Below are positions 50,923 to 60,310 of a stretch of DNA of 64,000 nucleotides, in pieces. The notes beneath the pieces were generated by a model. That model did no database searches. It saw nothing but the letters and a program-made list of their open reading frames with translations, and was not told the DNA's origin. The position numbers and the translations under genes were made by a program. Position 1 is the first letter of the stretch, and each line of letters starts with the position of its first letter. Origin of the DNA: Flagellimonas pelagia (GTDB lineage Bacteria; Bacteroidota; Bacteroidia; Flavobacteriales; Flavobacteriaceae); NCBI RefSeq assembly GCF_003584135.1, contig NZ_QXFI01000026.1:186001-250000 (forward strand). Direction: 5' to 3'.

Positions 50923-53685
50923 ATGATGAAAAGACTCATGTTCATTTCCCTGATGCTGCTAGGTGTGATCTCCTATGCCCAGACCACTATACAGGGAAAA
51001 GTAGTTGATGAAAATAACGAGCCCGTTCCAGGGGCCAATGTGGTCTTGGTAGGCAAAGCAGAAGGTACCACTACGGACTTTGATGGTAACTTTACCTTTA
51101 ACACTTCGGAGCGGCCCCCCTTTCAATTGCGCTTTACCAGTATCGGTTTCTCTGATTTTGTGGCCAACGTAACATCCAATAACCAAACTTTGGCCATCAC
51201 CTTGAAAGAGGCCAGCACCTTATTGGATGAAATTGTCATTTCAGCTTCCAGAACCCCTGAGCGTATTTTCGAATCCCCTGTTTCTGTGGAACGATTCGGT
51301 CTCAAAGAAATCAAGAACACCACGGCTGAATCTTTCTATGGGGGACTCCAAAACTTGAAAGGAGTGGATATCAACACAAACAGTTTAACATTCCAATCCA
51401 TCAACACAAGGGGTTTTGCCACTTTTGCCAACAACAGGTTCCTGCAATTGGTAGATGGGATGGATAATACCGCACCTGGTCTGAACTTTGTTTTGGGTAA
51501 CTTGGTGGGGATGTCCGAATTGGATGTGCAGAGTGTTGAGATCCTGCCTGGAGCTTCTTCAGCACTTTATGGCGCAGGCGCCTTCAATGGTATCCTTTTC
51601 ATGAACAGTAAAAACCCTTTCGACTTTCAAGGAATCAGTGCTTATTTCAAGGGAGGGGTAACCGTACAGGATGCCGCCGGCAATAATTTTTACAAGGATT
51701 TTGGTGTAAGGGCGGCACACGCCTTTAGTGATAGGGTAGCCGTTAAAGCCAACCTTTCTGTATTGACAGGTGAAGATTGGCATGCCAATAGCATTGTGGA
51801 TCTGAACAATCCTGGATCGGACCGTTCCAACCCAGCCTATAATGGATTGAACGTATATGGTGATGAGGTGTCGACTACCTTGAATTTTGATGCTGCTGCT
51901 GGATTGCCTACTGGAACCGTCGGTTCTGCCGTGGTATCAAGAACGGGATATGATGAAGCTGCCTTGGCTGATTATGGAGCGGAAAGTGTAAAAGCGGATT
52001 TTGCAGTTCACATTCGTCCTTTCGCCGATGACTTTGAGATTATCCTAAATAGTAGGATTGGTAGGGGTACCACCATTTACCAAGGGGCCAACCGATATGC
52101 GGTGAGTGGTTTCACCATGCAACAGCATAAGTTGGAACTTAAGAACAAGAATTTCTTTTTGAGGGGATATATCGTTTCTGAAAACTCAGGGGACGCATAT
52201 GATACCCGATTTGCCGCCATCAATGTGAACAGGGCTTGGAAATCTGACGTGCAATGGTTTACCGATTATGCGTCCACGTATATTCCTGCCTACCTTGGAG
52301 GAATACAACAAGCAGGACTTACACCTGAACAGGCCTCTACCCAGGCCCATGTGGCAGCGAGACAAGCAGCGGACACTGGTAGATTATTACCAGGAACTCC
52401 AGCTTTTGAAAGTGCATTTAATAAGGTCATAAATGATGGAAATCTGACTACAGGTGCCAAGTTTATCGATAAGACCAAATTCAGACATGTCAATGGAAAT
52501 TACAATTTTGCCCACTTGATCGATAACTGGGCCGATCTTCAGGTTGGAGGTTCTTTCAGAGAATATGTATTGAATTCCAATGGTACCATTTTCACGGATA
52601 TTGATGGTCCTATTTCCTATAACGAATATGGTGCCTACGTGCAGCTTCAAAAGAAGTTTATGGATGACCGATTGAAGTTTACCGGTTCTGCCCGTTATGA
52701 TAAAAATGAGTTCTTTGACGGCTTTGTTTCCCCTAGGGTTTCCTTAGCATATACAGCAGGTGAACAAAGAAACCACAACATTAGGGTTTCCGTTCAACAA
52801 GGGTTTAGGAACCCCACTACACAGGATTTGTTCATCGGATTGGATGCTGGTTCAGCCGTTTTGGTGGGGTCGGCCCCTTCCAACTTGGACAGGGATATCA
52901 GGACATATAATTTGAGCCAAAGCGGTCAAACATTGACAGGGCAATCATCGGTTCAAGTGGTAGGCCGGGAAGCCTATGAAAATGCATATTCCATAGGTTC
53001 TGTTCTTGCAGGAGCCCCTGCGGCAGTGAAAACCCCATTGGTAAAACCTGAAGAAATTACGGCTTATGAGGTGGGTTACCGTTCTCAACTTGGTAAGTTC
53101 ACCATAGACCTGAGCGGATATTACAACAGCTATTCCAGCTTCTTGGCAAACACAGCCGTTGCCGTTCCCCTATATGGTGAAGCAGGAGATGGAGGACTTT
53201 CTTTATTGGCTCTTCAAAATGGAGATTACAAAGTCTACCAAACGTACACCAATTCCGATGTGGATATCAACTCATATGGCGGAACCATTGGCGTGGATAC
53301 CAAGTTGGGCGGATTTGACCTTGGTGTAAACTATACGTATGCTGAATTGGATATCGATAGAGGTCTTTACCCAGATTTAAGGACCAACTTTAACACACCT
53401 AAGCATAAGGTAAAGGCCCATTTTGGTAACACCAATCTATTCAAGAATTTTGGTTTTAATGTAAACTACAGATGGAGCGACAGCTATTACTGGGAAGCCT
53501 CCTTTGCTGATGGTGACATTCCTGCCTTTACGGTTTTGGATGCACAGATCAACTATGCCGTACCATCCATGAAGTCCGTCTTCAAGGTGGGTGGCTCCAA
53601 TATTTTGGGAGATGAATACTATACCGCTATCGGTACCGGCTTTATAGGTTCCATTTATTATCTATCATGGACCATAAACCCTTAA
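50923..53685 (+). CDS. TonB-dependent receptor with N-terminal carboxypeptidase-like domain
   Basis: The 920-residue protein has a signal peptide ending near ISYAQ and a carboxypeptidase-like beta-sandwich (about residues 21-100, TTIQGKVVDENNEPVPGANV, TTTDFDGNFTF). The plug follows (about 105-230: LLDEIVISASRTPERIFESP, INTRGFATFANNRFLQLVDG, VEILPGASSALYGAGAFNGI), then a large barrel ending GSIYYLSWTINP. No SusD-like partner follows, so it is not an obvious polysaccharide locus. It stands alone between terminators, with an unusual 205-base upstream region containing two inverted repeats. The substrate is unknown. Confidence 0.92.
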   Translation: MMKRLMFISLMLLGVISYAQTTIQGKVVDENNEPVPGANVVLVGKAEGTTTDFDGNFTFNTSERPPFQLRFTSIGFSDFVANVTSNNQTLAITLKEASTLLDEIVISASRTPERIFESPVSVERFGLKEIKNTTAESFYGGLQNLKGVDINTNSLTFQSINTRGFATFANNRFLQLVDGMDNTAPGLNFVLGNLVGMSELDVQSVEILPGASSALYGAGAFNGILFMNSKNPFDFQGISAYFKGGVTVQDAAGNNFYKDFGVRAAHAFSDRVAVKANLSVLTGEDWHANSIVDLNNPGSDRSNPAYNGLNVYGDEVSTTLNFDAAAGLPTGTVGSAVVSRTGYDEAALADYGAESVKADFAVHIRPFADDFEIILNSRIGRGTTIYQGANRYAVSGFTMQQHKLELKNKNFFLRGYIVSENSGDAYDTRFAAINVNRAWKSDVQWFTDYASTYIPAYLGGIQQAGLTPEQASTQAHVAARQAADTGRLLPGTPAFESAFNKVINDGNLTTGAKFIDKTKFRHVNGNYNFAHLIDNWADLQVGGSFREYVLNSNGTIFTDIDGPISYNEYGAYVQLQKKFMDDRLKFTGSARYDKNEFFDGFVSPRVSLAYTAGEQRNHNIRVSVQQGFRNPTTQDLFIGLDAGSAVLVGSAPSNLDRDIRTYNLSQSGQTLTGQSSVQVVGREAYENAYSIGSVLAGAPAAVKTPLVKPEEITAYEVGYRSQLGKFTIDLSGYYNSYSSFLANTAVAVPLYGEAGDGGLSLLALQNGDYKVYQTYTNSDVDINSYGGTIGVDTKLGGFDLGVNYTYAELDIDRGLYPDLRTNFNTPKHKVKAHFGNTNLFKNFGFNVNYRWSDSYYWEASFADGDIPAFTVLDAQINYAVPSMKSVFKVGGSNILGDEYYTAIGTGFIGSIYYLSWTINP

Positions 53686-53707
53686 TTGGCAGTAAAAAAG
53701 AACAAAG

Positions 53708-55356
<1,649 letters not shown>

Positions 55357-55434
55357 TGTCATTCCTGCGAAAGCAGGAATCCATATATAGCAAAGTCAAA
55401 TTTTAAAAGATTCCCCATTTATACGGGAATGACA
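55357..55434. repeat. REP-like composite palindrome between atpD and atpC
   Basis: An outer perfect 9-bp pair (TGTCATTCC at 55357-55365, GGAATGACA at 55426-55434) encloses two hairpins. One is ATTCCTGC-GAAA-GCAGGAAT (55361-55380, GNRA loop) and the other ATTCCC/GGGAAT (55410-55430). The outer and inner stems share bases, so they are alternatives. A half copy lies at 2679. Confidence 0.75.
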
Positions 55435-55441
55435 AGAGCAT

Positions 55442-55720
55442 ATGTACTTAGAAATCGTATCACCGGAAGCCACATTGTTCGCAGGGGAAGTAACCTCGGT
55501 TACCGTTCCTGGTGTTGATGGGGAGTTCCAGATGTTGGAAAACCACGCAGCGATTGTATCCCTTTTGCAGGAAGGCAATGTGAAGGTAAAAGGCAATATC
55601 ACCATTGATGAAGCCTTTCAGGACAAATTTTCAAAGGGAAGCAATGGGGAGACCATTTTAGCGATCAACAGCGGTACCGTTGAAATGAAGGACAACAAGA
55701 TCATTGTGTTGGCCGACTAA
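55442..55720 (+). CDS. atpC: F0F1 ATP synthase epsilon subunit, short form
   Basis: The 92-residue protein forms the N-terminal beta-sandwich of epsilon: MYLEIVSPEATLFAGEVTSV, VPGVDGEFQMLENHAAIVSL, and strands ending IIVLAD. The C-terminal helical hairpin that in longer forms (about 130-140 residues) inhibits ATP hydrolysis is absent. This short form is common in Bacteroidota, so it is not a truncation artefact. It couples the central stalk to the c-ring. A REP-like repeat separates it from atpD, and a bidirectional terminator follows. Confidence 0.95.
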   Translation: MYLEIVSPEATLFAGEVTSVTVPGVDGEFQMLENHAAIVSLLQEGNVKVKGNITIDEAFQDKFSKGSNGETILAINSGTVEMKDNKIIVLAD

Positions 55721-55742
55721 AACAAAATGAATTCATCCACAC

Positions 55743-55772
55743 AAAAAAGCCGCTCCTTGGAGCGGCTTTTTT
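55743..55772. terminator. Bidirectional terminator after atpC
   Basis: A GC-rich stem (AAAAAAGCCGCTCC with GGAGCGGCTTTTTT, TT loop) has A and T runs on both sides, between convergent atpC and GNAT genes. Confidence 0.92.
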
Positions 55773-56301
55773 ATTGTAAAACGATCAGATGCCATTCCTT
55801 TTCCCCAGAAGGATAGATTTTGATTGTTTTGAATCCAATGGCAGCATGTGCCGCCAAAGACCTTGTGTTTTTACCATCCACTTCCGTGATAATGGTATCA
55901 AAACCTGCTGGGAGCTTTTCTTTCATGGTAAGGTACAAATTGCGGAATACTCCCCTTCCTCGATGGCTTTTTGCCACACAGATCTGTCCCATGGCCATGT
56001 ATCCATTTTGGTTTTCGACCACCTTGTTGATTTCCTCGAACATGGGTCTGAGCACTTCAATTTCATCGGCAAACTTGGGATGCATACAAAGGGCAAAGCC
56101 CACCACTTTATCATCTTCTACGGCAATGATGTGTCCACACACATCGTTCATGGCCTTTAAGATATCCATATCATGCTCCACAGTCAAAAAACCTTCATTT
56201 TTGCGTTCTTCCGCTGAAATGTTCTTGATCAAATTTAGCTGTTGAAGGGCCAGAATCTGTTCCAACTCTTCCAGAGTAGAAGCCTGTTTGTATGTAATCA
56301 T
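55771..56301 (-). CDS. GNAT-family N-acetyltransferase
   Basis: The 176-residue acetyltransferase binds acetyl-CoA through the motif A loop KSHRGRGVFRNLY (pattern R-x-x-G-x-G kept). A catalytic-domain strand (YMAMGQICV) precedes it and the C-terminal part (ITEVDGKNTRSLAAHAAIGF) matches motif B. The acceptor is unknown; members acetylate amino groups of small molecules or proteins. Its ATG directly follows the TAG stop of the M61 peptidase gene, so the two are likely co-transcribed and coupled. Confidence 0.93.
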   Translation of the reverse strand: MITYKQASTLEELEQILALQQLNLIKNISAEERKNEGFLTVEHDMDILKAMNDVCGHIIAVEDDKVVGFALCMHPKFADEIEVLRPMFEEINKVVENQNGYMAMGQICVAKSHRGRGVFRNLYLTMKEKLPAGFDTIITEVDGKNTRSLAAHAAIGFKTIKIYPSGEKEWHLIVLQ

Positions 56302-58098
56302 CTATTCCACTTTTAACCACTCCTTGCGGTGCTGCAACATTTTTTTGGATGGTTTTTGCTCCTTGTCCTCCATCAAACTGAAGGAATAATCAGGGTTGGG
56401 TTCCAAAACCAAAGTGGTTGTTTTTGGAATACCAAACCGGGTGAAATTCACCTTAAGGGGAGTCCCCATTTCAAATTGCTTGAGATAATCGTCAAATTTT
56501 TGATCGGCCTCAAAAGGAATGTCGTTAATGTTCAAGATTATATCGCCATTGTCCAAGCCAGCTTTATAGGCAGGGCTTCCCATTTTGGTGTTCCTGAGGA
56601 TGGATGCTTCAGTGGTTTCAGCATTGACCACCGTGTAGGCACCAAAGTAAGGCTCGTTCTTGGGCTGCTCCAAAAGAACCCCGGCAGCGTTCAACCATGG
56701 GGCGTAATTGGGCATATTGCTTTGGTACACATAATTGTTAAAAAAGCCATCACCGAAGGATTTGCCTGCAAATTCGACCAATGCCGCTTGCAAATTTTCG
56801 AGGGTATAGGGAATTTCGGTCTTTCCGTATTTTACCCAAACAGACTTCATGAAATCATCCAGATTGAGGCCTTTTTCCCGAAGGGAAAGATCTAAAGCCA
56901 AGCCCAAAACACTTCCATAGGAATAGTAAGAAATAAAAGTGTTTTCCCTGTTTACGGGATCTACCGAGGTGGCAGCATCCACAAATGGAGCCTGATAGCT
57001 CATTTCAATCACATTGAAAAATTGTCGGGCAGGGGAATTCCACACATAATTGAAGGTGCCTGCCAAGCCTTCCACATATTCCTTGGGCGTGATCAGTCCG
57101 GCCCTACACAAGATCAATCCGGTATAGTAACTGGTAAAACCCTCGGCGAACCAAAGTTCGCCACTCATGTTGGCCGCTTCAAAATCAAAGGGCTCCAACG
57201 ATTTGGGTCGGATGCGTTCCACATTCCATGAATGAAAATATTCATGGGAAATGGTACCGATATTGCCATCCATGCCACCATTGGCCAAGCTTCGGGTACT
57301 GGTGACTATGGTAGAATTGCGGTGTTCCATACCATCTCCCGAGGCGTTGGGAATGTAACAGGCCAAAAAGGTATAGGAACCATAATCGTAATTGGGAAGT
57401 TTCCCATACACCTCCTTCTCGGCAAGGACCACTTTCTTCACTTTTTCAAAATAGGTGTCCACTTCTTCCTCCGTTCCATTATGGTGTAATGCCAGATTGA
57501 TGGTTTTTCCATCCACTTGAAAAGACCGGAGCATGTAATTGCTGATCTCGGTCGGACTATCCATAAAATAGTACAGGTTAGGAGCCGAATATGTTGTGCC
57601 GGAAACCAAAGGCAATTGCGTAGCTACTTTCCAATCCAGGTCTTCCCGAACATCAAAGGTAATCTCAATTTTACGATTGCTCAATGCCGGAGCGAACATG
57701 AATGTAGCCGGAATGTTCAAGTGGGCATGGGTTTCGTCAACCTGTGAGTAAGTACCCCCGCCCCTGTTGGCGAACAAAATGTATTCGATCTTGATGGTAC
57801 CGTCATGACCGGAAACCAACCACTCGTAAGGGTTTGGACGGATCACTTTCAATGCATTGCCTTTACTGTCCGTAGCCTTGAAACCGTATACATTTTTGGC
57901 GAATTCGTGCAAAGCATATCGGCCAGGGGAGCTCCTGCTCATACGAAAGGCCACTGTTTCCGATTTCAGGTCTGGGAAAGTGGCATCAATTACGGCTTCG
58001 TGGTGTACCGCATTTTCAAAGGAAATGGTATACGAGTTGGTCTGTGCGCTCAGTAAAAAACAAAAGAATAGGGAGACAAGAGAGAAAGTGAATTTCAT
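56302..58098 (-). CDS. M61-family metallopeptidase with PDZ domain
   Basis: The 598-residue secreted peptidase is of the glycyl-aminopeptidase group. A signal peptide (FSLVSLFFCFLLSAQ) is followed by an N-terminal beta domain (about 20-190). The catalytic M61 domain holds the zinc motif HEYFHSWNVERI with the distant glutamate in ELWFAEGFTSYY. A PDZ domain (about 495-570: GSPAYKAGLDNGDIILNIND) comes near the end. It probably works in the periplasm or is secreted. A variant -7 element lies 22 bases before its ATG, and the GNAT gene follows without a gap. Confidence 0.92.
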   Translation of the reverse strand: MKFTFSLVSLFFCFLLSAQTNSYTISFENAVHHEAVIDATFPDLKSETVAFRMSRSSPGRYALHEFAKNVYGFKATDSKGNALKVIRPNPYEWLVSGHDGTIKIEYILFANRGGGTYSQVDETHAHLNIPATFMFAPALSNRKIEITFDVREDLDWKVATQLPLVSGTTYSAPNLYYFMDSPTEISNYMLRSFQVDGKTINLALHHNGTEEEVDTYFEKVKKVVLAEKEVYGKLPNYDYGSYTFLACYIPNASGDGMEHRNSTIVTSTRSLANGGMDGNIGTISHEYFHSWNVERIRPKSLEPFDFEAANMSGELWFAEGFTSYYTGLILCRAGLITPKEYVEGLAGTFNYVWNSPARQFFNVIEMSYQAPFVDAATSVDPVNRENTFISYYSYGSVLGLALDLSLREKGLNLDDFMKSVWVKYGKTEIPYTLENLQAALVEFAGKSFGDGFFNNYVYQSNMPNYAPWLNAAGVLLEQPKNEPYFGAYTVVNAETTEASILRNTKMGSPAYKAGLDNGDIILNINDIPFEADQKFDDYLKQFEMGTPLKVNFTRFGIPKTTTLVLEPNPDYSFSLMEDKEQKPSKKMLQHRKEWLKVE

Positions 58099-58120
58099 TT
58101 TCAGTAAGGTTTAAGAAGGA

Positions 58121-58128
58121 CTAAGATA
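58121..58128 (-). promoter_or_regulatory. Variant -7 element TATCTTAG of the M61 gene
   Basis: On the minus strand TATCTTAG lies 22 bases before the ATG. It is the same octamer as at 20172 and 23792, and it overlaps the palindrome at 58127 by two bases. Confidence 0.4.
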
Positions 58129-58144
58129 CAGTTTAAAAACTGTA
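58127..58144. promoter_or_regulatory. Palindrome TACAGTTT-AA-AAACTGTA, candidate operator of bioF
   Basis: A perfect 8-2-8 palindrome lies between the M61 and bioF -7 elements, 5 bases upstream of the bioF one. A repressor bound here would cover the bioF core promoter. It differs from the known BirA site, which has a spacer of about 15. Confidence 0.5.
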
Positions 58145-58149
58145 AGTGC

Positions 58150-58157
58150 TACATTTG
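58150..58157 (+). promoter_or_regulatory. -7 promoter element of the bioF operon
   Basis: TACATTTG is a perfect TAnnTTTG match ending only 4 bases before the bioF ATG, as in the glycyl-tRNA synthetase case. It predicts a leaderless or very short leader mRNA. Confidence 0.55.
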
Positions 58158-58161
58158 CTTT

Positions 58162-59316
58162 ATGGAGAAACTACCCAAAAAGTTAAAATCCAAATTGGCC
58201 GAAAGAGAGGTTGGGAATGCATTGCGTTTTTTGCCAGCACAGCGCGATTTGATTGATTTTTCATCCAATGACTATTTGGGATTCGCCAGAAACGAAGAAA
58301 TTTCCAATAAGACATCGCTCTTGGTGAAGAATGTTTTCCCAAAGAACGGTGCTACAGGGTCTAGATTGTTATCAGGTAACCATAAACTGTATGATGAGCT
58401 TGAGGATTTTTTGGTAAGGCATCATAGCTCGGATGCTGCGTTGGTCTTCAATTCGGGATATGATGCCAATATTGGTTTTTTTTCCTCCGTTCCCCAACGT
58501 GGTGATATCGTCCTATATGACGAATTGGCCCATGCCAGCATTCGGGACGGTATTCAAATGAGCCATGCTAAAAGTTATAAGTTCGCCCACAATGACCTTC
58601 AGGATTTAGAGCAAAAAATAAAGGCATTTCGAGCGCAGTCGAGAAGTGAAAAGGAAATCTATGTGGTCACAGAATCCATTTTTTCCATGGACGGGGATTC
58701 CCCGGATTTACAATCACTGGCCATTTTGTGCAAGGAACAGAATTGTTTTCTAGTTGTTGATGAGGCGCATGCCACAGGCATTTTTGGACAAGGAAGAGAT
58801 TTGATTTCCCAATTGGGCCTCCAAAAAGAGGTCTTTGCAAGGCTCATTACCTTCGGCAAGGCTATCGGGTGCCATGGGGCCGCCATTCTTGGAAACCAAT
58901 CCTTGAAGGAGTACTTGATTAACTTTTCAAGAAGTTTTATTTATACCACGGCCCTTTCCCCCCATGCAGTAGCCAGCATTTTGTCCGCGTATCAGTATTT
59001 AAAAGAGCAGGGTGAACCCGTAATTCAATCTTTACAGGAGAACATCAGCTTTTTTAAATCTGAATCAGTACGATTACAGCTTTCTGAAAGGTTTATCCAA
59101 AGTAATTCGGCCATTCATTGTGTCATTGTACCTGGAAACACCAAAGTAAAGTACATGGCCCAGGAGTTACAATTACAAGGGTTTGATGTTAAACCCATCC
59201 TTTCCCCAACGGTTAAGGAAGGAGGCGAACGTTTGCGGTTTTGCTTGCATGCCTTCAATACAAAAGAAGAAATTTCACGAATTTTGTCCCTGTTGAAAAA
59301 CCTTATGGAAGGATGA
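58162..59316 (+). CDS. bioF: 8-amino-7-oxononanoate synthase
   Basis: The 384-residue PLP enzyme condenses pimeloyl-ACP or pimeloyl-CoA with alanine in biotin synthesis. Signatures are DFSSNDYLGFARN, KNGATGSRLLSGNHKLYDELED, FNSGYDANIGFF, DELAHASIRDGIQMSHAK, VVDEAHATGIFG, the PLP lysine in TFGKAIGCHGAAILG, and SFIYTTALSPHAVA. The domain is complete. It heads a plus-strand series; the DUF2007 gene overlaps its stop by 4 bases (ATGA). It shares a 63-base promoter region with M61, including a palindrome and a -7 element just before its ATG. Confidence 0.95.
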   Translation: MEKLPKKLKSKLAEREVGNALRFLPAQRDLIDFSSNDYLGFARNEEISNKTSLLVKNVFPKNGATGSRLLSGNHKLYDELEDFLVRHHSSDAALVFNSGYDANIGFFSSVPQRGDIVLYDELAHASIRDGIQMSHAKSYKFAHNDLQDLEQKIKAFRAQSRSEKEIYVVTESIFSMDGDSPDLQSLAILCKEQNCFLVVDEAHATGIFGQGRDLISQLGLQKEVFARLITFGKAIGCHGAAILGNQSLKEYLINFSRSFIYTTALSPHAVASILSAYQYLKEQGEPVIQSLQENISFFKSESVRLQLSERFIQSNSAIHCVIVPGNTKVKYMAQELQLQGFDVKPILSPTVKEGGERLRFCLHAFNTKEEISRILSLLKNLMEG

Positions 59317-59699
59317 AGACCAAGTTTTACACATTGGCCACTTTTGAGTTTCCTGCGGATGCCTTGGTCATCAAGGGGAAATTGGAATCGGAGGGAATCC
59401 CTGTTTTTTTGAAGGATGAAAATATCATAAATACCTATTCTTTCAGTAGCAACGCCATAGGGGGGATTCGCTTACAAGTGTATAGCAGCGACAAGGAGCA
59501 TGCCACGGAAATTTTCGAGGAGTTCCGCAGTTATGCCACCGATGCCGAAGGGAATCCTGTGGTTTGCCCCAATTGTAAGGCAACCAAATCCGAAATCTAT
59601 TACGCCAGAAAGAATATGTTCTTCAAGCTTTTTCCATTTCTTGAATCTAAAAAATACAGGTGCAAGCAGTGTAATTTTATAACAAGACCTTCCAAATGA
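59313..59699 (+). CDS. DUF2007 protein with C-terminal zinc ribbon
   Basis: The 128-residue cytoplasmic protein has a DUF2007 (putative signal-transducing) domain at about residues 5-75 (FYTLATFEFPADALVIKGKL, GGIRLQVYSSDKEHATEIFE). A zinc ribbon follows (CPNCKA at about 88 and CKQCNF near the end). Its ATG overlaps the bioF stop, and its stop overlaps the bioD start, by 4 bases each. It is therefore fully embedded in the biotin operon and should be made along with these enzymes. The longer frame starting inside bioF is rejected, because the ATGA overlap gives the natural start. Function unknown. Confidence 0.82.
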   Translation: MKTKFYTLATFEFPADALVIKGKLESEGIPVFLKDENIINTYSFSSNAIGGIRLQVYSSDKEHATEIFEEFRSYATDAEGNPVVCPNCKATKSEIYYARKNMFFKLFPFLESKKYRCKQCNFITRPSK

Positions 59700-60310
59700 A
59701 ACTATTTGTCACAGGCATATCAACCGAAGTAGGCAAAACCGTGGCCTCCGCTATTGTAGTGGAAGCCTTGGCTGCGGATTATTGGAAGCCCATACAAGCG
59801 GGCGACTTAGATTGTTCCGATAGCCATAAAATTGAAGCCTTGATATCCAATGATCGTACGGTGATACATCCCAATAGCTACGCTTTGAACACGCCCATGA
59901 GCCCGCACGCCGCTGCGGATATTGATGGTATTTCCATTCAGTTGGATAAAATTGTGCCACCAACCACAAAGAACGATTTGGTAATCGAAGGTGCCGGCGG
60001 ATTGTTGGTTCCCCTGAACGACGCCGATACCATTTATGATCTGATCCAACCTGATTACAAAGTAATCGTGGTGTCACGACATTATCTAGGGAGCATCAAC
60101 CACACCTTATTGACCATTGAAAAATTACAGCAAAAAGGGGTTGCAATCGGAATCATTTTCAGCGGAAATGAACATCCTACGACCGAGGAAATCATCCTGA
60201 AAAAAACTGGTGCTGTCTTTTTAGGCCGGATCAATGAGGAGAAAAAGTTTAACAAAGAAGTGGTTAAAAAGTACGCTGCAGCATTTCACGAAGCACTGTT
60301 ATCATTTTAG
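59696..60310 (+). CDS. bioD: Dethiobiotin synthetase
   Basis: The 204-residue enzyme closes the ureido ring of dethiobiotin using ATP and CO2. It has the P-loop TGISTEVGKTVASA, KPIQAGDLDCSDS, NTPMSPHAAADIDG, the IEGAGGLLVPLND loop, and SRHYLGSINHTLLTIE. The C-terminal part is somewhat short against the roughly 220-residue norm but complete. It follows the DUF2007 gene by an ATGA overlap. Its 3' end overlaps the convergent glycosyltransferase gene by 9 bases. Confidence 0.95.
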   Translation: MKLFVTGISTEVGKTVASAIVVEALAADYWKPIQAGDLDCSDSHKIEALISNDRTVIHPNSYALNTPMSPHAAADIDGISIQLDKIVPPTTKNDLVIEGAGGLLVPLNDADTIYDLIQPDYKVIVVSRHYLGSINHTLLTIEKLQQKGVAIGIIFSGNEHPTTEEIILKKTGAVFLGRINEEKKFNKEVVKKYAAAFHEALLSF

